The notes under the pieces were generated by a model. It did no database searches. It had not been told where the DNA came from and saw only the letters and a program-made list of their open reading frames with translations. From contig MU001494.1 in the NCBI GenBank assembly GCA_010093485.1, positions 2,201,937-2,265,936 of the forward strand: 64,000 bases of DNA. The letters run 5' to 3'. The position numbers and the translations under genes were made by a program. Shown here in pieces: positions 1 through 8,993 of the stretch. Source of the DNA: Karstenula rhodostoma CBS 690.94. Taxonomy: Eukaryota > Ascomycota > Dothideomycetes > Pleosporales > Didymosphaeriaceae. How positions within the stretch are numbered: position 1 is the stretch's first letter; each line of letters opens with the position of its first letter.

Positions 1-1
1 C

Positions 2-514
2 CGCGACTCGTGGGTCCGCAACCAGGACGATTGCGTGGCGGTGACATCGGGCGACAGCATCACCGTGCGAAGCATGTACTGCGATGGCGGCCATGGGCTC
101 AGCATCGGCAGCGTAGGCGGCAAGTCGAACAACAACGTGACCAACATCCTCTTCGAGAACAGCAAAGTGCTCAACAACCAGAACGGCGCACGTATCAAGT
201 CCAACGCCGAGACCACGGGCTACATCGCAGGGATTACTTACCGCAACATCGAGCTTTCGAACATCACGAATTATGGCATCGACATCCAGCAGGATTACCT
301 GAACGGTGGACCAACGGGCCAGCCGACTAATGGGGTTATCATCAAGAACGTCACGTTGGAAAATATCCACGGAACGGTGGCAGGCAAGGCGAAGGGGTAT
401 TACATTCTTTGTGGTGACAGCTCGTGCTCGGACTTTACCTTCAACAACATTAGCATCACTGGGGGGAAGAACAGCAGCTGCAACTTCCACCCTGACGGCA
501 ACTTCAAATGCTGA
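2..514 (+). CDS. Endopolygalacturonase (GH28), C-terminal part
   Basis: Secreted pectinase that hydrolyses alpha-1,4-galacturonosyl links in homogalacturonan. The window begins inside the gene, and about 170 C-terminal residues are visible in one uninterrupted frame to a TGA. The GH28 signatures appear in order: NQDDC, carrying two catalytic aspartates, then GGHGLSIGSVG with the catalytic histidine, then RIKS with the substrate-binding Arg/Lys. The remaining repeats have the N-x-S/T-rich beta-helix look, and the Cys pairs near the end (LCGDSSCSD and the terminal FKC) match the usual disulfides of endo-acting enzymes. The NQDDC form fits endo- rather than exo-enzymes. The gene is convergent with the next one, 148 bp apart. 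The start and any 5' introns lie outside the window. Confidence 0.95.
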   Translation, partial: RDSWVRNQDDCVAVTSGDSITVRSMYCDGGHGLSIGSVGGKSNNNVTNILFENSKVLNNQNGARIKSNAETTGYIAGITYRNIELSNITNYGIDIQQDYLNGGPTGQPTNGVIIKNVTLENIHGTVAGKAKGYYILCGDSSCSDFTFNNISITGGKNSSCNFHPDGNFKC

Positions 515-662
515 AAAGAGATGTAGATAGCTAGCCGGTACTGAATTCTTCATTCTATCGTGAAAACTATGGCATACATCATTAGACACCCAAAACGTAA
601 ACCATGCCACACCCCCGGGATATCCACCGCCTCTCACTCGTCTAATCTAACCTCGTAAACAT

Positions 663-2813
663 TTATAATTCATTATGCGCCGGCGCGACGCCCGTCTCCA
701 CGGCCTCACCCACTGCCTTGGAAGAGTGATAGCTCTCCACGTCCTCGGTCCCAATGCTAACTTCGAACAACCCACTCCCCACCAGCCCGCCCCCCTCCAC
801 ATGCGCAACTTCAAGCTCAAACCACGCATCCGTCCTCGGCACGTCCCCGATCCCCAGCTCAGCCCTGAACGTCGCGATCCCGTCGAGCCCGATATCCAGC
901 TCCTTGACCACCGCGTTCCGGCGCACATGCCGCATGCACACGTGCAGCGAGAGCTTGGGCGTGATGGGTTGCACCGAGATGATGACGTTGTCGAGCTCCG
1001 AGGTGTCGAAGGAGAAGCGGCGCGGTTCGGACTCGGGCGTGACGTAGTCGCTGATGGAGAGGCCCGCGGGGAGCAGCGTCGCCGTGTCCCGGGCGTTGTC
1101 GTATTGGGTGAGGCCGCGCGAGACGACGTGGTCGAGGAAGCTGGGGACGGCATCGTCGTTGTGGAGGATGCTGTAGGTGCCGCCTGTGCGCAGGACGCCT
1201 GTGATGAGGTCGTGCTCCTTGGCCTTGCTCAATGCGGCGTCTTCCTTGGTGGCGTCGGGTTCGTCTGAAGCAGAGTGTGGGGGTGGGAGGAGCCCCAAGT
1301 GGACGCGGATGCCTTCGTCGCCGGCGTGCCATACATGCGCGATTTGCTCATCGAGGTTTTTGTTACGCGTCTTGGTCAGCGCGATGATGGCCGTCTTGTT
1401 GGTGGGGAATATAGTGGCGTTGTGGCGGAGAGCTCTCAATGCGACACCGACATCGAGGCCCTCATGTGGGGGGTGTTGCAGTGGTTTCACAAGGGGTCCC
1501 TTATCAGCAGCCTCTTCATCCCCTAGCTCTCCGCTGGATCCGAGGTTCTTCGTCGAATTTTGAGCTGTCATACCTTCCCCGGGTCCCTCGTCGTGGGCAG
1601 TCCCTTCGATCTCCTGCAAAAGCCAGGCCTGGATGGGAATCTGCATCTCTGCGATTCTACTCGTGTTCCGGAGCGCATCTTGGAGCATAGCGACTCTGCG
1701 TCCATAGCAGTCATTAGTTGGATCATCGCGTACCAATGCGCAGATGATGATGTTTCCCCTCTCCTTTCCGTAAGTCCTGCGAATCTGCTCGCGGAAGTAG
1801 CGCCACTGCCGCCTCGAGTCCTTGATGGCGGCACTGACCGCTCGCTCAAAGTTGCCCGGTATGTCGCTCCGTGGAGTATTTGGGCCGGGCTTTGTGGTCT
1901 TTCCAGTGGTATAGTCGATGATACCGTTATCCTTATTGAGCGTGTGGTGAGTGACACGTCCTGTACAATCAAGGGAGCCAGGCTCTAGAGGATGCCCTGC
2001 CTTGCCTTCTGGGCCATCCGTCATTATGCCACCAAAACAGCCTGTGGAGAGGTCATGAGGTACCTGATCAGTGATGTTGTTCTCAGCGCGCAGATCAAGA
2101 AACACGGGGCTCTTATTCATCTTCAGTCCTGGTGGATTAGACAGTCCATAGGGCGGCTTCGCTTCGTCGGCCCAATTGCTATGCGCGTAGAAATCTTGGA
2201 TGCCGTGCAAAGCTCGCCCGAAGCCCTCAATAGCGGAGCACTTTCCCCTAGAGAACCAATGCATTTGGAGCTCTGGGAACGAAAAGCGGCAATCACTGCC
2301 TGATATATCGACTTCGGGCACAACGATTCGTGCGTGATGGTCCACGATCTTGTCCGCAGCATCGACACCTTCGAGAAACCTCAGGCGTATATGATTTGTG
2401 CAAACCTGGAGTTGTGCGGTGGCTTCCTCGCGCGTGCGTGGATACTCAACGCCGAGGCCGTGCGCCTCTGTGTCAAGGAAATCGGCGTTGTCGCAATGAG
2501 CCTCTGGACCCTCCGGGATTGGGTCCAACATATCAGGAGCACCAACGGCCCCATTCGTGCCCCATCCTACATGGCCCTCTGGCCCTGACCTTCCGGCCAA
2601 CTGATGGAGGCTCAGCTCTTCGAAGCATCGGCCATCTGACATGGTGACACCTGGTGGACAAGCGAACGCTGCCCGAGTGATCCGCTCATGTTCGCAGTGT
2701 TGACCAACTACTTCCGGCTCGTTGATAGTTCCAAATCCTAGGGCGAGATCACCTTGAAGAACACAGCTCAGGAGGAGTGGCAAAAGTGAGGTGGGATGGC
2801 GTCGTCGTTTCAT
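663..2813 (-). CDS. Secreted HET-C-like protein with DFYAHSNW motif
   Basis: Intronless ORF of 716 residues starting at the only sensible ATG, followed by a basic n-region and a hydrophobic stretch (residues 8-26), which looks like a signal peptide. Residues 36-52 carry a HEHITRAA-like segment (CEHERITRAAF). Residues 203-214 read HGIQDFYAHSNW, the hallmark seen in HET-C heterokaryon-incompatibility proteins and related bacterial secreted proteins, where His/Asp residues suggest a phospholipase-C-like zinc site. A later section (around 455-500: AIIALTKTRNKNLDEQ... then GIRVHLGLL) resembles the second half of a von Willebrand factor A fold, and the C-terminus is predicted beta-rich. The motif is seen directly. 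The family link is from memory of HET-C proteins and the enzyme activity is inferred. It is not a canonical HET-C, because the N-terminus differs and no glycine-rich tail is present. Confidence 0.7.
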   Translation of the reverse strand: MKRRRHPTSLLPLLLSCVLQGDLALGFGTINEPEVVGQHCEHERITRAAFACPPGVTMSDGRCFEELSLHQLAGRSGPEGHVGWGTNGAVGAPDMLDPIPEGPEAHCDNADFLDTEAHGLGVEYPRTREEATAQLQVCTNHIRLRFLEGVDAADKIVDHHARIVVPEVDISGSDCRFSFPELQMHWFSRGKCSAIEGFGRALHGIQDFYAHSNWADEAKPPYGLSNPPGLKMNKSPVFLDLRAENNITDQVPHDLSTGCFGGIMTDGPEGKAGHPLEPGSLDCTGRVTHHTLNKDNGIIDYTTGKTTKPGPNTPRSDIPGNFERAVSAAIKDSRRQWRYFREQIRRTYGKERGNIIICALVRDDPTNDCYGRRVAMLQDALRNTSRIAEMQIPIQAWLLQEIEGTAHDEGPGEGMTAQNSTKNLGSSGELGDEEAADKGPLVKPLQHPPHEGLDVGVALRALRHNATIFPTNKTAIIALTKTRNKNLDEQIAHVWHAGDEGIRVHLGLLPPPHSASDEPDATKEDAALSKAKEHDLITGVLRTGGTYSILHNDDAVPSFLDHVVSRGLTQYDNARDTATLLPAGLSISDYVTPESEPRRFSFDTSELDNVIISVQPITPKLSLHVCMRHVRRNAVVKELDIGLDGIATFRAELGIGDVPRTDAWFELEVAHVEGGGLVGSGLFEVSIGTEDVESYHSSKAVGEAVETGVAPAHNEL

Positions 2814-3495
2814 TTTGGTATCGATAAGCAGCCCCGCGCTAGGGACAATATGAAGGTATCCCTAGATCCGGATGGCGTGGTCCAACGCTCACTGTTATCG
2901 TTCCATCGAGTTGTTTGTGTGACAGTGCGCAGTTGGCTCTGCGAGTTGGTGTCGTTGTGCTAGCTTGCTTGGAGGTTTACGAAACGTTGGTGTCATTGCG
3001 CCACACGAGTGTGGCTGGTGCGTCCTCTGATCGCTCGATCGCATTTGCAGGTACCATCACTCGCAGAGACATTTCCAAGGTTAGGACTTCTCGGCCTGAC
3101 CAAACTCAACCGGAAGCTACTTCTGATTCTTCGTGGTCTTTTACCTTTGAGTCTCTATACGCACGCGCCAGACCCCTGCGCTTTCATGCAAACTAATGTT
3201 TGCTAGCTAGATGCATCTCCAACTAGGCTAAAGTGCCTCGCAGTGCGGAGCATCTGGAGCGAAATGCCCCGAGCCGCTTGAGGCAGATCCCATAGAGATG
3301 CGGTTCCTCCAATCACTACAAGCGCCAATCCATATGCATAGAGATCGGCTATTTGTCCGAGAACGCCTGGCGCCACTATAAAATGGACCATCCCAAAGTC
3401 GGCAGCTTGGGCAGCAACGGATTCGAAGTTGCTCCCGAATGTTGGGTGGCATCGCGTGGCTTTGAAATCCTGGAAAGTTGATCCCTGTTAAAATC
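2814..3495. other. Divergent intergenic region, no gene seen
   Basis: This 682-bp spacer separates the divergent starts of the HET-C-like gene and the esterase gene, so it must hold both promoters. The ORFs inside are short and have no family resemblance. Confidence 0.6.
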
Positions 3496-4485
3496 ATGAA
3501 GGTCCTTGTCCCGCTGCTTAGCATAGTGTCTGTCGCGTCTGCAATGGGCGAAAAGGCCCAAGATTCCTCAGTGGTGCGACGCCAGTCGTAGGTCAATTCT
3601 ATGCCCAGAATTTACGATTTACTAACCGTACTTCAGAGTAAACAGCACCATCTTGACTTACCACCCCGCCAATGTTTCTAATGGCGTCGGTGTTCTCGTC
3701 TTGCCCGGTGGTGGCTATTCATACACGTCGATAGATAAAGAAGGCTACCAACCAGCCGCATGGCTGAACCAGCGTGGCTACGACGCCTGGATTCTGGACT
3801 ACGCAACATCGAATAACTCGAAAACGCCTCTCTATCCGCTGCCTCAGGACCAGGCGTTAGAAGCGATCAAGCAGATTCGGGCAAAGAACATCGTGTCCAA
3901 GTTGGGTATCTGGGGCTTTTCGGCCGGTGGTCATTTGGCAGCAACAACTGTTACGAATACCTCCGCAGACCTAGACTTTGGCATTCTCGCATATCCCGTC
4001 ATCACTCTGGACCCCAAGTACACGCACAAGGGATCGCGAACCAACCTCGTTGGGAGCAACCCTTCGCCTGAACTACAGTATCAGCTGTCGGCTGAGAACC
4101 GCGTCACCGATTCCACTCCGCCCGTGTTCTTGTTCCACACCGCCAACGATGGAACTGTTCCCATTCAAAACACGTATCTCTTCGCAAATGCAATGGCGAG
4201 TCACAAAAGACCTGCACAGTTGCTGGTTCTGCCTAATGGAGGACATGGGCTGGGGTTAGCGCTGAGTGGTAAGTGAGCTCGGGGCACAAGTTTTGGATTC
4301 TAGGCGCAAGTAATATCGGAATATTCAGATATTACTTGCGCACTCTAGCCAACCTTAATCCTCTAAACTCCCATCTTTTTAATACCTTCATAAGATAGGT
4401 CTCTCACTAACTTGTACATCCAACTTTAGACCCGGTGAGGACGTGGACTGGAGAGCTGGAGAGGTTCTTGAAATACTCCATCTGA
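3496..4485 (+). CDS. Secreted alpha/beta-hydrolase, acetyl(xylan) esterase-like
   Basis: Three-exon model: 3496-3587, 3637-4268, 4430-4485, giving 259 residues. Exon 1 encodes a signal peptide (MKVLVPLLSIVSVASA, then MGEKAQ). Intron 1 has a GTAGGT donor and ACTAAC branch. Intron 2 has a GTAAGT donor, CACTAAC branch and TTTAG acceptor. The fold is that of small BD-FAE-like esterases: oxyanion element LPGGGY, nucleophile GFSAGG (Ser126), acid in HTANDGTVP (Asp202) and GGHG (His234). The last exon restores a family-like ending (ERFLKYSI). It probably deacetylates plant cell-wall polysaccharide or a related ester, which fits the neighbouring pectinase, but the substrate is inferred only. Intron 2 contains a perfect hairpin, listed separately. 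Confidence 0.85.
4304..4341. repeat. 14-bp perfect inverted repeat inside an intron
   Basis: Arms 4304-4317 (GCGCAAGTAATATC) and 4328-4341 are exact reverse complements around a 10-bp loop. It lies in intron 2 of the esterase gene, between the donor and the branch site. In RNA it would form a stable stem. Confidence 0.9.
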
Positions 4486-4728
4486 GCGCCGAAGTGAAGT
4501 ATTCCCATGTAAAATCAATACAAAGGTATTATAACAGCAATTTAGTCTCTCTATCGCACTGTCTATGCATTTGACGGGTATCTGGTTCCGGTGGTTGTCG
4601 TGTTGTGATCTCAAAGAACAAGACCACATCAAAGTCTGAGTACCATGCGTTACCCCAAGGAAGGTAATACATGGACCAATTGTACTCAAACTTGTGGCTT
4701 TGCACTGTATGACCTCGACACCAATGCT

Positions 4729-5752
4729 TCAAGCTTCTGAAGGCGAAGTAGGTACAGGTAGCTTACGGTGCAGGCGCGTCAGAATCTCAAGGTAGTCCTT
4801 TTCATTCTCGTCTGTAATGATCCCATGTCTGATGAAGAAGTCCATCATGACAGCAGCGCAATTCGTCTTGAAAGCTCGATTAACCATTGCCTGCTTGACT
4901 TGCTCTAGATCCCACAGATAGAAGTCTTCCACCTCGTCGTCCTGCGGTCGAGGTACAATGTGTTCAGGAAGTTCGATGTCGTAATTGTATAGGATGACCG
5001 GGGTCATCAGGCTGGAATCATCTCCGTAGGCAGTGCTGCTCTTTGCGACATATGTGATCGCACCGCAAGCCTTGGCATTGGCACGGACGAAGTCAGCCGG
5101 TATAGATGCTTCCTCGGCAGCCTCATGGACGATGCATTCGAACGGTGACTCTTCGGCACGTACCCCGCCAGCAACGGTGGTGTCCAGTTTGCCTGGGTAG
5201 GTGAAGAGATGGGCGGCCCGACGTCCTACCCAAATCTTTATGCCATCATTGGTCCGTACATATGCAGTCATGTGGGCACCACGGGAGCAGATGCCGAAGA
5301 GACGTGCTGCACTGCGCAGCAACTGCACCGTCGGGTATTTGGCGCCAACAATTCTGTAATTCTCCCATTGCATTGTCTTGAGGAAAGGATAGATTTTAGA
5401 ATCGACTGCTTTCTCAATCACCTCGTAGAAGGCACGGCTGCATGCAGCTGCAGTGTCTTTGCCGTCTGAGTCATCCAGCAGCTGGACCGTTCTTGGGATG
5501 CTGTGGCTAACTTGAAAAGAGGCGGTCCATGCAAGCTTATGTACTACTGACGGATGAATGTAGCCATGGCAACGAGCATCGTTGGGGAGGAGAAGTTGGT
5601 AAAAGGAAGAGCTCTCGTCCTCGATGTAAGGTGTCTTCGATATGTCAATATGTGGGAAACTAATCCAATAAGTAAGCTGCAGTTGCAACGGAAAGGCAGA
5701 CTCGCCTGTCCACAGATTCCAACAGTTCGAGGTACGGAGGTTCCGCCGCCAT
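4729..5752 (-). CDS. Nudix hydrolase with DUF4743 domain (thiamine-diphosphate-type)
   Basis: Relatives are budding-yeast YJR142W and the N-terminal half of fission-yeast Tnr3, which clear damaged thiamine diphosphate analogues (established for the family, inferred here). Two exons, 5752-5706 and 5659-4729, give 325 residues. Exon 1 supplies MAAEPPYLELLESVD, matching the family start (YL-LV--VD-FPY). The junction needs a GC donor (AG|GCGAGT) with a GATTAG acceptor, making a 46-nt GC-AG intron. The Nudix box runs from about residue 180 to 202 (GGVRAEESPF...HEAAEEASIP). The glutamates are intact, but the usual Arg of REUxEE is His194 and the last Gly is Ser. The product is probably cytosolic, with no signal peptide. 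Confidence 0.88.
5660..5705 (-). other. Inferred GC-AG intron (46 nt)
   Basis: Donor AG|GCGAGT and acceptor TTAG on the minus strand. Using it joins two conserved pieces of the Nudix protein in frame. No GT donor nearby gives the same join. Confidence 0.7.
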
Positions 5753-6280
5753 CTTCTAAATGTATGTAGTGGCGTTGCGTGGTCGAATGTGTGGAGTATG
5801 ACGAGGGACGCACTAGGCAGGCCGAGATCGGCTAGGCGTGCAATTTATGGAAGGCGACACGTTCGCACCGCCTAGCTGAACTCAGTGTATCGGAAACAAA
5901 GATGCGGATCGACTGTTGGATAAATACCTTGGGAGACATAGATTTGATGAGCACGTAAACATGTTCTTCTATCTTTCGAGATTGGGCATCATCTGCAACT
6001 GTACGCTACAAGGCTAGCGCCTTGGCGCTATAGCCACACCGAGATCTTCGCATCGATAACCAACCATCCTTCAAACATGATCCGAGCATTTGAAAGCTCA
6101 TGACACTAAAAGCAAGCAGAGCTGAGCGGAAAGCATCTCGCTACTGGGGCCCGGTGGTAGGACAGAATGCACCCCAGAAAGGTTCCCAGGGTGGCGACGA
6201 AGGCGATTCGCTTTTGAAGGAGCACGCTACGTACGCACACCGTCTATTTCCAAACATGCAAGCCTGCAGGAAGTAACAGC
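5753..6280. other. Intergenic, divergent promoters
   Basis: The 528 bp between the Nudix start and the next plus-strand start contain no credible ORF. Confidence 0.6.
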
Positions 6281-7396
6281 ATGCATAGCGCTTCATCTAA
6301 GTCGGTTGGTTTTGATTGTTTTGACGATGACGAGGCGGGAGAGCCATGCGGTGCTCGCAGTGAAAGTAGCATGCCGCTCCGAATGAAAGAGAATGTCCCT
6401 ACGAACCCTCAAACCACTCTTACAGACCGCGATGCTATGTATGTCAAGTTGTTTTTTCTTAAGTCCCAGCTAATTGTGGGAAGCACACACCGCAATAGCA
6501 AGGAATCGATGGTATTGCAGCTTCCGGCCGAACTCAGACGACAGATATGGGAGATGGCTTTCGGCCATCGTACCGTGCACCCGAGGGCTATGCGTGGTAA
6601 AATGAACTGGCAATCGCAAAGGAAGCGGCTACACGCCTCGAAGTGGGGTGTTTCCTATGACCCGTGCTTAGAGAGGTTGTCGGGTGACGAGTTATACCAT
6701 CTGAGCTTGCAGGATCCGGACACCGACCATTGGCCCGACGGTATGCATCCTGAGTCAGGAGCACCTGGCTGGCACGACTGCGATTCTCAGGTCAAACCGA
6801 GGAAACACCACTACTTGGTTCCACCGGTGTGTAAACAGCTATGGACAGAAGCTTCGGAATGCGCCTGGGAGACAGTCACTTTTGCTTTCACCACGTCTGG
6901 CGACTTCCAGCATTTTACACGCTTCTCGGGCGCTCGGCTAGACAAGATTCGTCAACTCTGCCTCATCAGCCCTGGAATGGACTTCTTTGGCGGACACGAG
7001 ATGTCCGAAAAGAACAAGTTTGAAAGAGGTTGGGAACGAGCGTTGAGGTCAGGTGTTCTGAGCGAGTTCACTTCGCTTGTCGGTCTGCATTTTATCCTTC
7101 GTTCGTTCTGGGGTACCTCTCGCTGGGGCACAAGCACGGTCGAGAGGCTTGATTTTCCGCCAGACGAGTGCTTGTACCTTCCGGAGATTATACGAGTCTT
7201 TCGGCAAATCCGACTTCAGCCAGGACGTGTAACTGTTTTGGTTACCAATGACCGGGTAGATGAGGCGTATGGGTACGAGGGATTCACGGTTCCCAAGAGA
7301 CGCAAAATGGCGCAGACCATTAGGGATTTCATCCTGGAGGAAAACCCGGTTCGTGACTGGACCGGACCGGGGCAAATGATGATGAACTGGTCATGA
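6281..7396 (+). CDS. F-box-like / DUF7730-like fungal protein
   Basis: Single-exon 371-residue protein. The recognisable part is LQLPAELRRQIWEMAFG (about residues 79-95), the degenerate F-box-like start of the large fungal families annotated as F-box, 2EXR or DUF7730. After it come segments typical of those families: LVPPVCKQLWTEASE (a 'former state' residue block), FTTSGDFQHFTRF, then a domain on residual beta/alpha repeats (IRQLCLISPG, LVGLHFILRS). Function is unknown. If the F-box is active, the protein would be a ubiquitin-ligase adaptor. The first 70 residues are low complexity, and another Met lies just before the motif, so the start is uncertain. Confidence 0.75.
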   Translation: MHSASSKSVGFDCFDDDEAGEPCGARSESSMPLRMKENVPTNPQTTLTDRDAMYVKLFFLKSQLIVGSTHRNSKESMVLQLPAELRRQIWEMAFGHRTVHPRAMRGKMNWQSQRKRLHASKWGVSYDPCLERLSGDELYHLSLQDPDTDHWPDGMHPESGAPGWHDCDSQVKPRKHHYLVPPVCKQLWTEASECAWETVTFAFTTSGDFQHFTRFSGARLDKIRQLCLISPGMDFFGGHEMSEKNKFERGWERALRSGVLSEFTSLVGLHFILRSFWGTSRWGTSTVERLDFPPDECLYLPEIIRVFRQIRLQPGRVTVLVTNDRVDEAYGYEGFTVPKRRKMAQTIRDFILEENPVRDWTGPGQMMMNWS

Positions 7397-7552
7397 TATT
7401 GGGCCAGAACTATGGTACTTCGTCACCATTCAGTATAGTAGCTTCGATAAATGTTTTGACTCATATGCACCCCACAACAGAAAGATCGTGAGTAAATTCG
7501 CTATACGGACATAAAACGACAGCTGAACTTTCGGTTCCTACGAACATTTCGT

Positions 7553-7858
7553 TCAATACCACCGACCCATATGCGTCCACTCATCTCGACGACTGCGATT
7601 GCGATATATTCTTTCCCGCGCCGCAGGCGTACCCTGCGAACGTGCACCATACATCTCGGGCGCGCCATAGTCGAATCTCCTGTTCAACCTCTGATTGTCC
7701 TCCCTGTACAGACGTCGAGTATTCGGATGATACCAGCTCGTTGTTCCATCAGCCCGCAGACCATCATCCCAAGACATGATCCTTCTATTGGCCCCTCCAT
7801 CATGATAAAAGGCCTGATAACGAGCAGGGCCACAGGGAGGATTGTATCCGGAGGGCAT
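7553..7858 (-). CDS. Small orphan protein, 101 aa
   Basis: Uninterrupted ORF with a good fungal start context (CAAC before ATG). It is rich in Arg, Tyr, Gly and Asn and has no signal peptide or membrane segment (MPSGYNPPCGPARYQ..., ending THMGRWY). I recognise no family. Composition resembles a real small fungal protein (balanced aromatic residues) more than random translation, but nothing else supports it. It converges with the gene upstream, 156 bp away. Confidence 0.45.
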   Translation of the reverse strand: MPSGYNPPCGPARYQAFYHDGGANRRIMSWDDGLRADGTTSWYHPNTRRLYREDNQRLNRRFDYGAPEMYGARSQGTPAARERIYRNRSRRDEWTHMGRWY

Positions 7859-8504
7859 GTTGTATTTGGTTGCGGAAGTATTAGTCGTTGTTGTGACACG
7901 ATTGGCGTAGCGAGAGTCAGTTTGAAAGAGCTATTATTGTAAGGTACTGGGATTTAGGAAGCGCCATAGAGGTCTATATATAGTGGGGCCTTGAGCGATT
8001 GCTCAGTGCTGGCACCCTCCGTAACTTTATCACCATATTATCTGTACAAATAATGGGTTTGGGCTCGCCACAGGGCTCATTCCAGGGACAGCAGGTTGTT
8101 CACGTACTCGATAGCACTTCATGTAATATGCCGTCGTTAGACATCGTGCTCTCTTTCCCTATCGATCTCCTGTCACGAAATGTAACGCGGAGCCTCTATT
8201 GCGTCTTGCTATTCCACATCTAGTTTGCGGGACTATCAATTTCGAAAGTCATTGCGAAACAGTGACACAACTGGAGAAGATGTGGAAACACGGGGACCAA
8301 TTCATAGTCTGCCAGCAGCTCGTAGGTATCGTGGATCCGTATACGGGCACGAACAGCTAGCTCGCGTCTTCTCGTGATCTCTTTGCTATGACTTGTTGCA
8401 CATGTTGGCAACGCCATAGTTAATATATCTCCCAAGCAACCCCCACGTCAAAACTAGAAAGACCTCTATAACATAACAAATCCAAACCTGCTTTAAACAA
8501 TACT
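7859..8504. other. Intergenic, divergent promoters of two orphan genes
   Basis: 646 bp without a supported gene. A TATATATAG stretch occurs near 7976. Confidence 0.5.
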
Positions 8505-8993
8505 ATGCCACGAAGACGACGGAACGAGCGCAGCCCAGCCGCACACAATATAAACCAAGGCGAACGCGGATCTCCTCGACTCACGGCCGATAATATGGCT
8601 AGGCATGCCGCTGCTATGAATGAGGCTGAGCTCCATCGACACGCTGAAGAGAGGATTGCTCGTCGCCGTGCCAACATGAGCGAGCCTCCACGCGAACGAC
8701 TGACATCCGAAAACCTATTGTGGCATGACTCAAATACCTTAGTCGCGGAAGAACAGGGACCTGCTTCGCTTACGGCGGACAATTTGAACCAGCATGATGC
8801 AGAAATGGACGAGGCTGATCAACCCATACTCTCAGCTGCAGATTTAGCGCGACGAAATGCCGCCGTTAACGACCAACGAAGCCCTCATTTGATGCGCGAT
8901 GACTTTGATTATAGAGACACCAGTTGGAGCCGGGCGGAGCATCGAGAGGGCTGGGGTGGTCTTTTGGAGCCTCGTGCTGGACGCCGAAAGTGA
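8505..8993 (+). CDS. Orphan protein of about six 20-residue repeats, 162 aa
   Basis: Single-exon ORF starting MPRRRRNERS. From about residue 26 it is built of repeats beginning near 26, 46, 66, 89, 109 and 129. The clearest read LTADNMARHAAAMNEAE, LTSENLLWHD, LTADNLNQHDAEMDEAD and LSAADLARRNAAVND. The consensus is roughly L-[ST]-A-[DE]-N-[LM]-x-x-H-[DA]-A-x-M-x-E-A, probably one amphipathic helix per repeat. It is charged, soluble and without a signal peptide, and the N-terminus and C-terminus are basic. I know of no family with this repeat, and function is unknown. Periodic conservation at the protein level argues that the ORF is real. Confidence 0.6.
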   Translation: MPRRRRNERSPAAHNINQGERGSPRLTADNMARHAAAMNEAELHRHAEERIARRRANMSEPPRERLTSENLLWHDSNTLVAEEQGPASLTADNLNQHDAEMDEADQPILSAADLARRNAAVNDQRSPHLMRDDFDYRDTSWSRAEHREGWGGLLEPRAGRRK

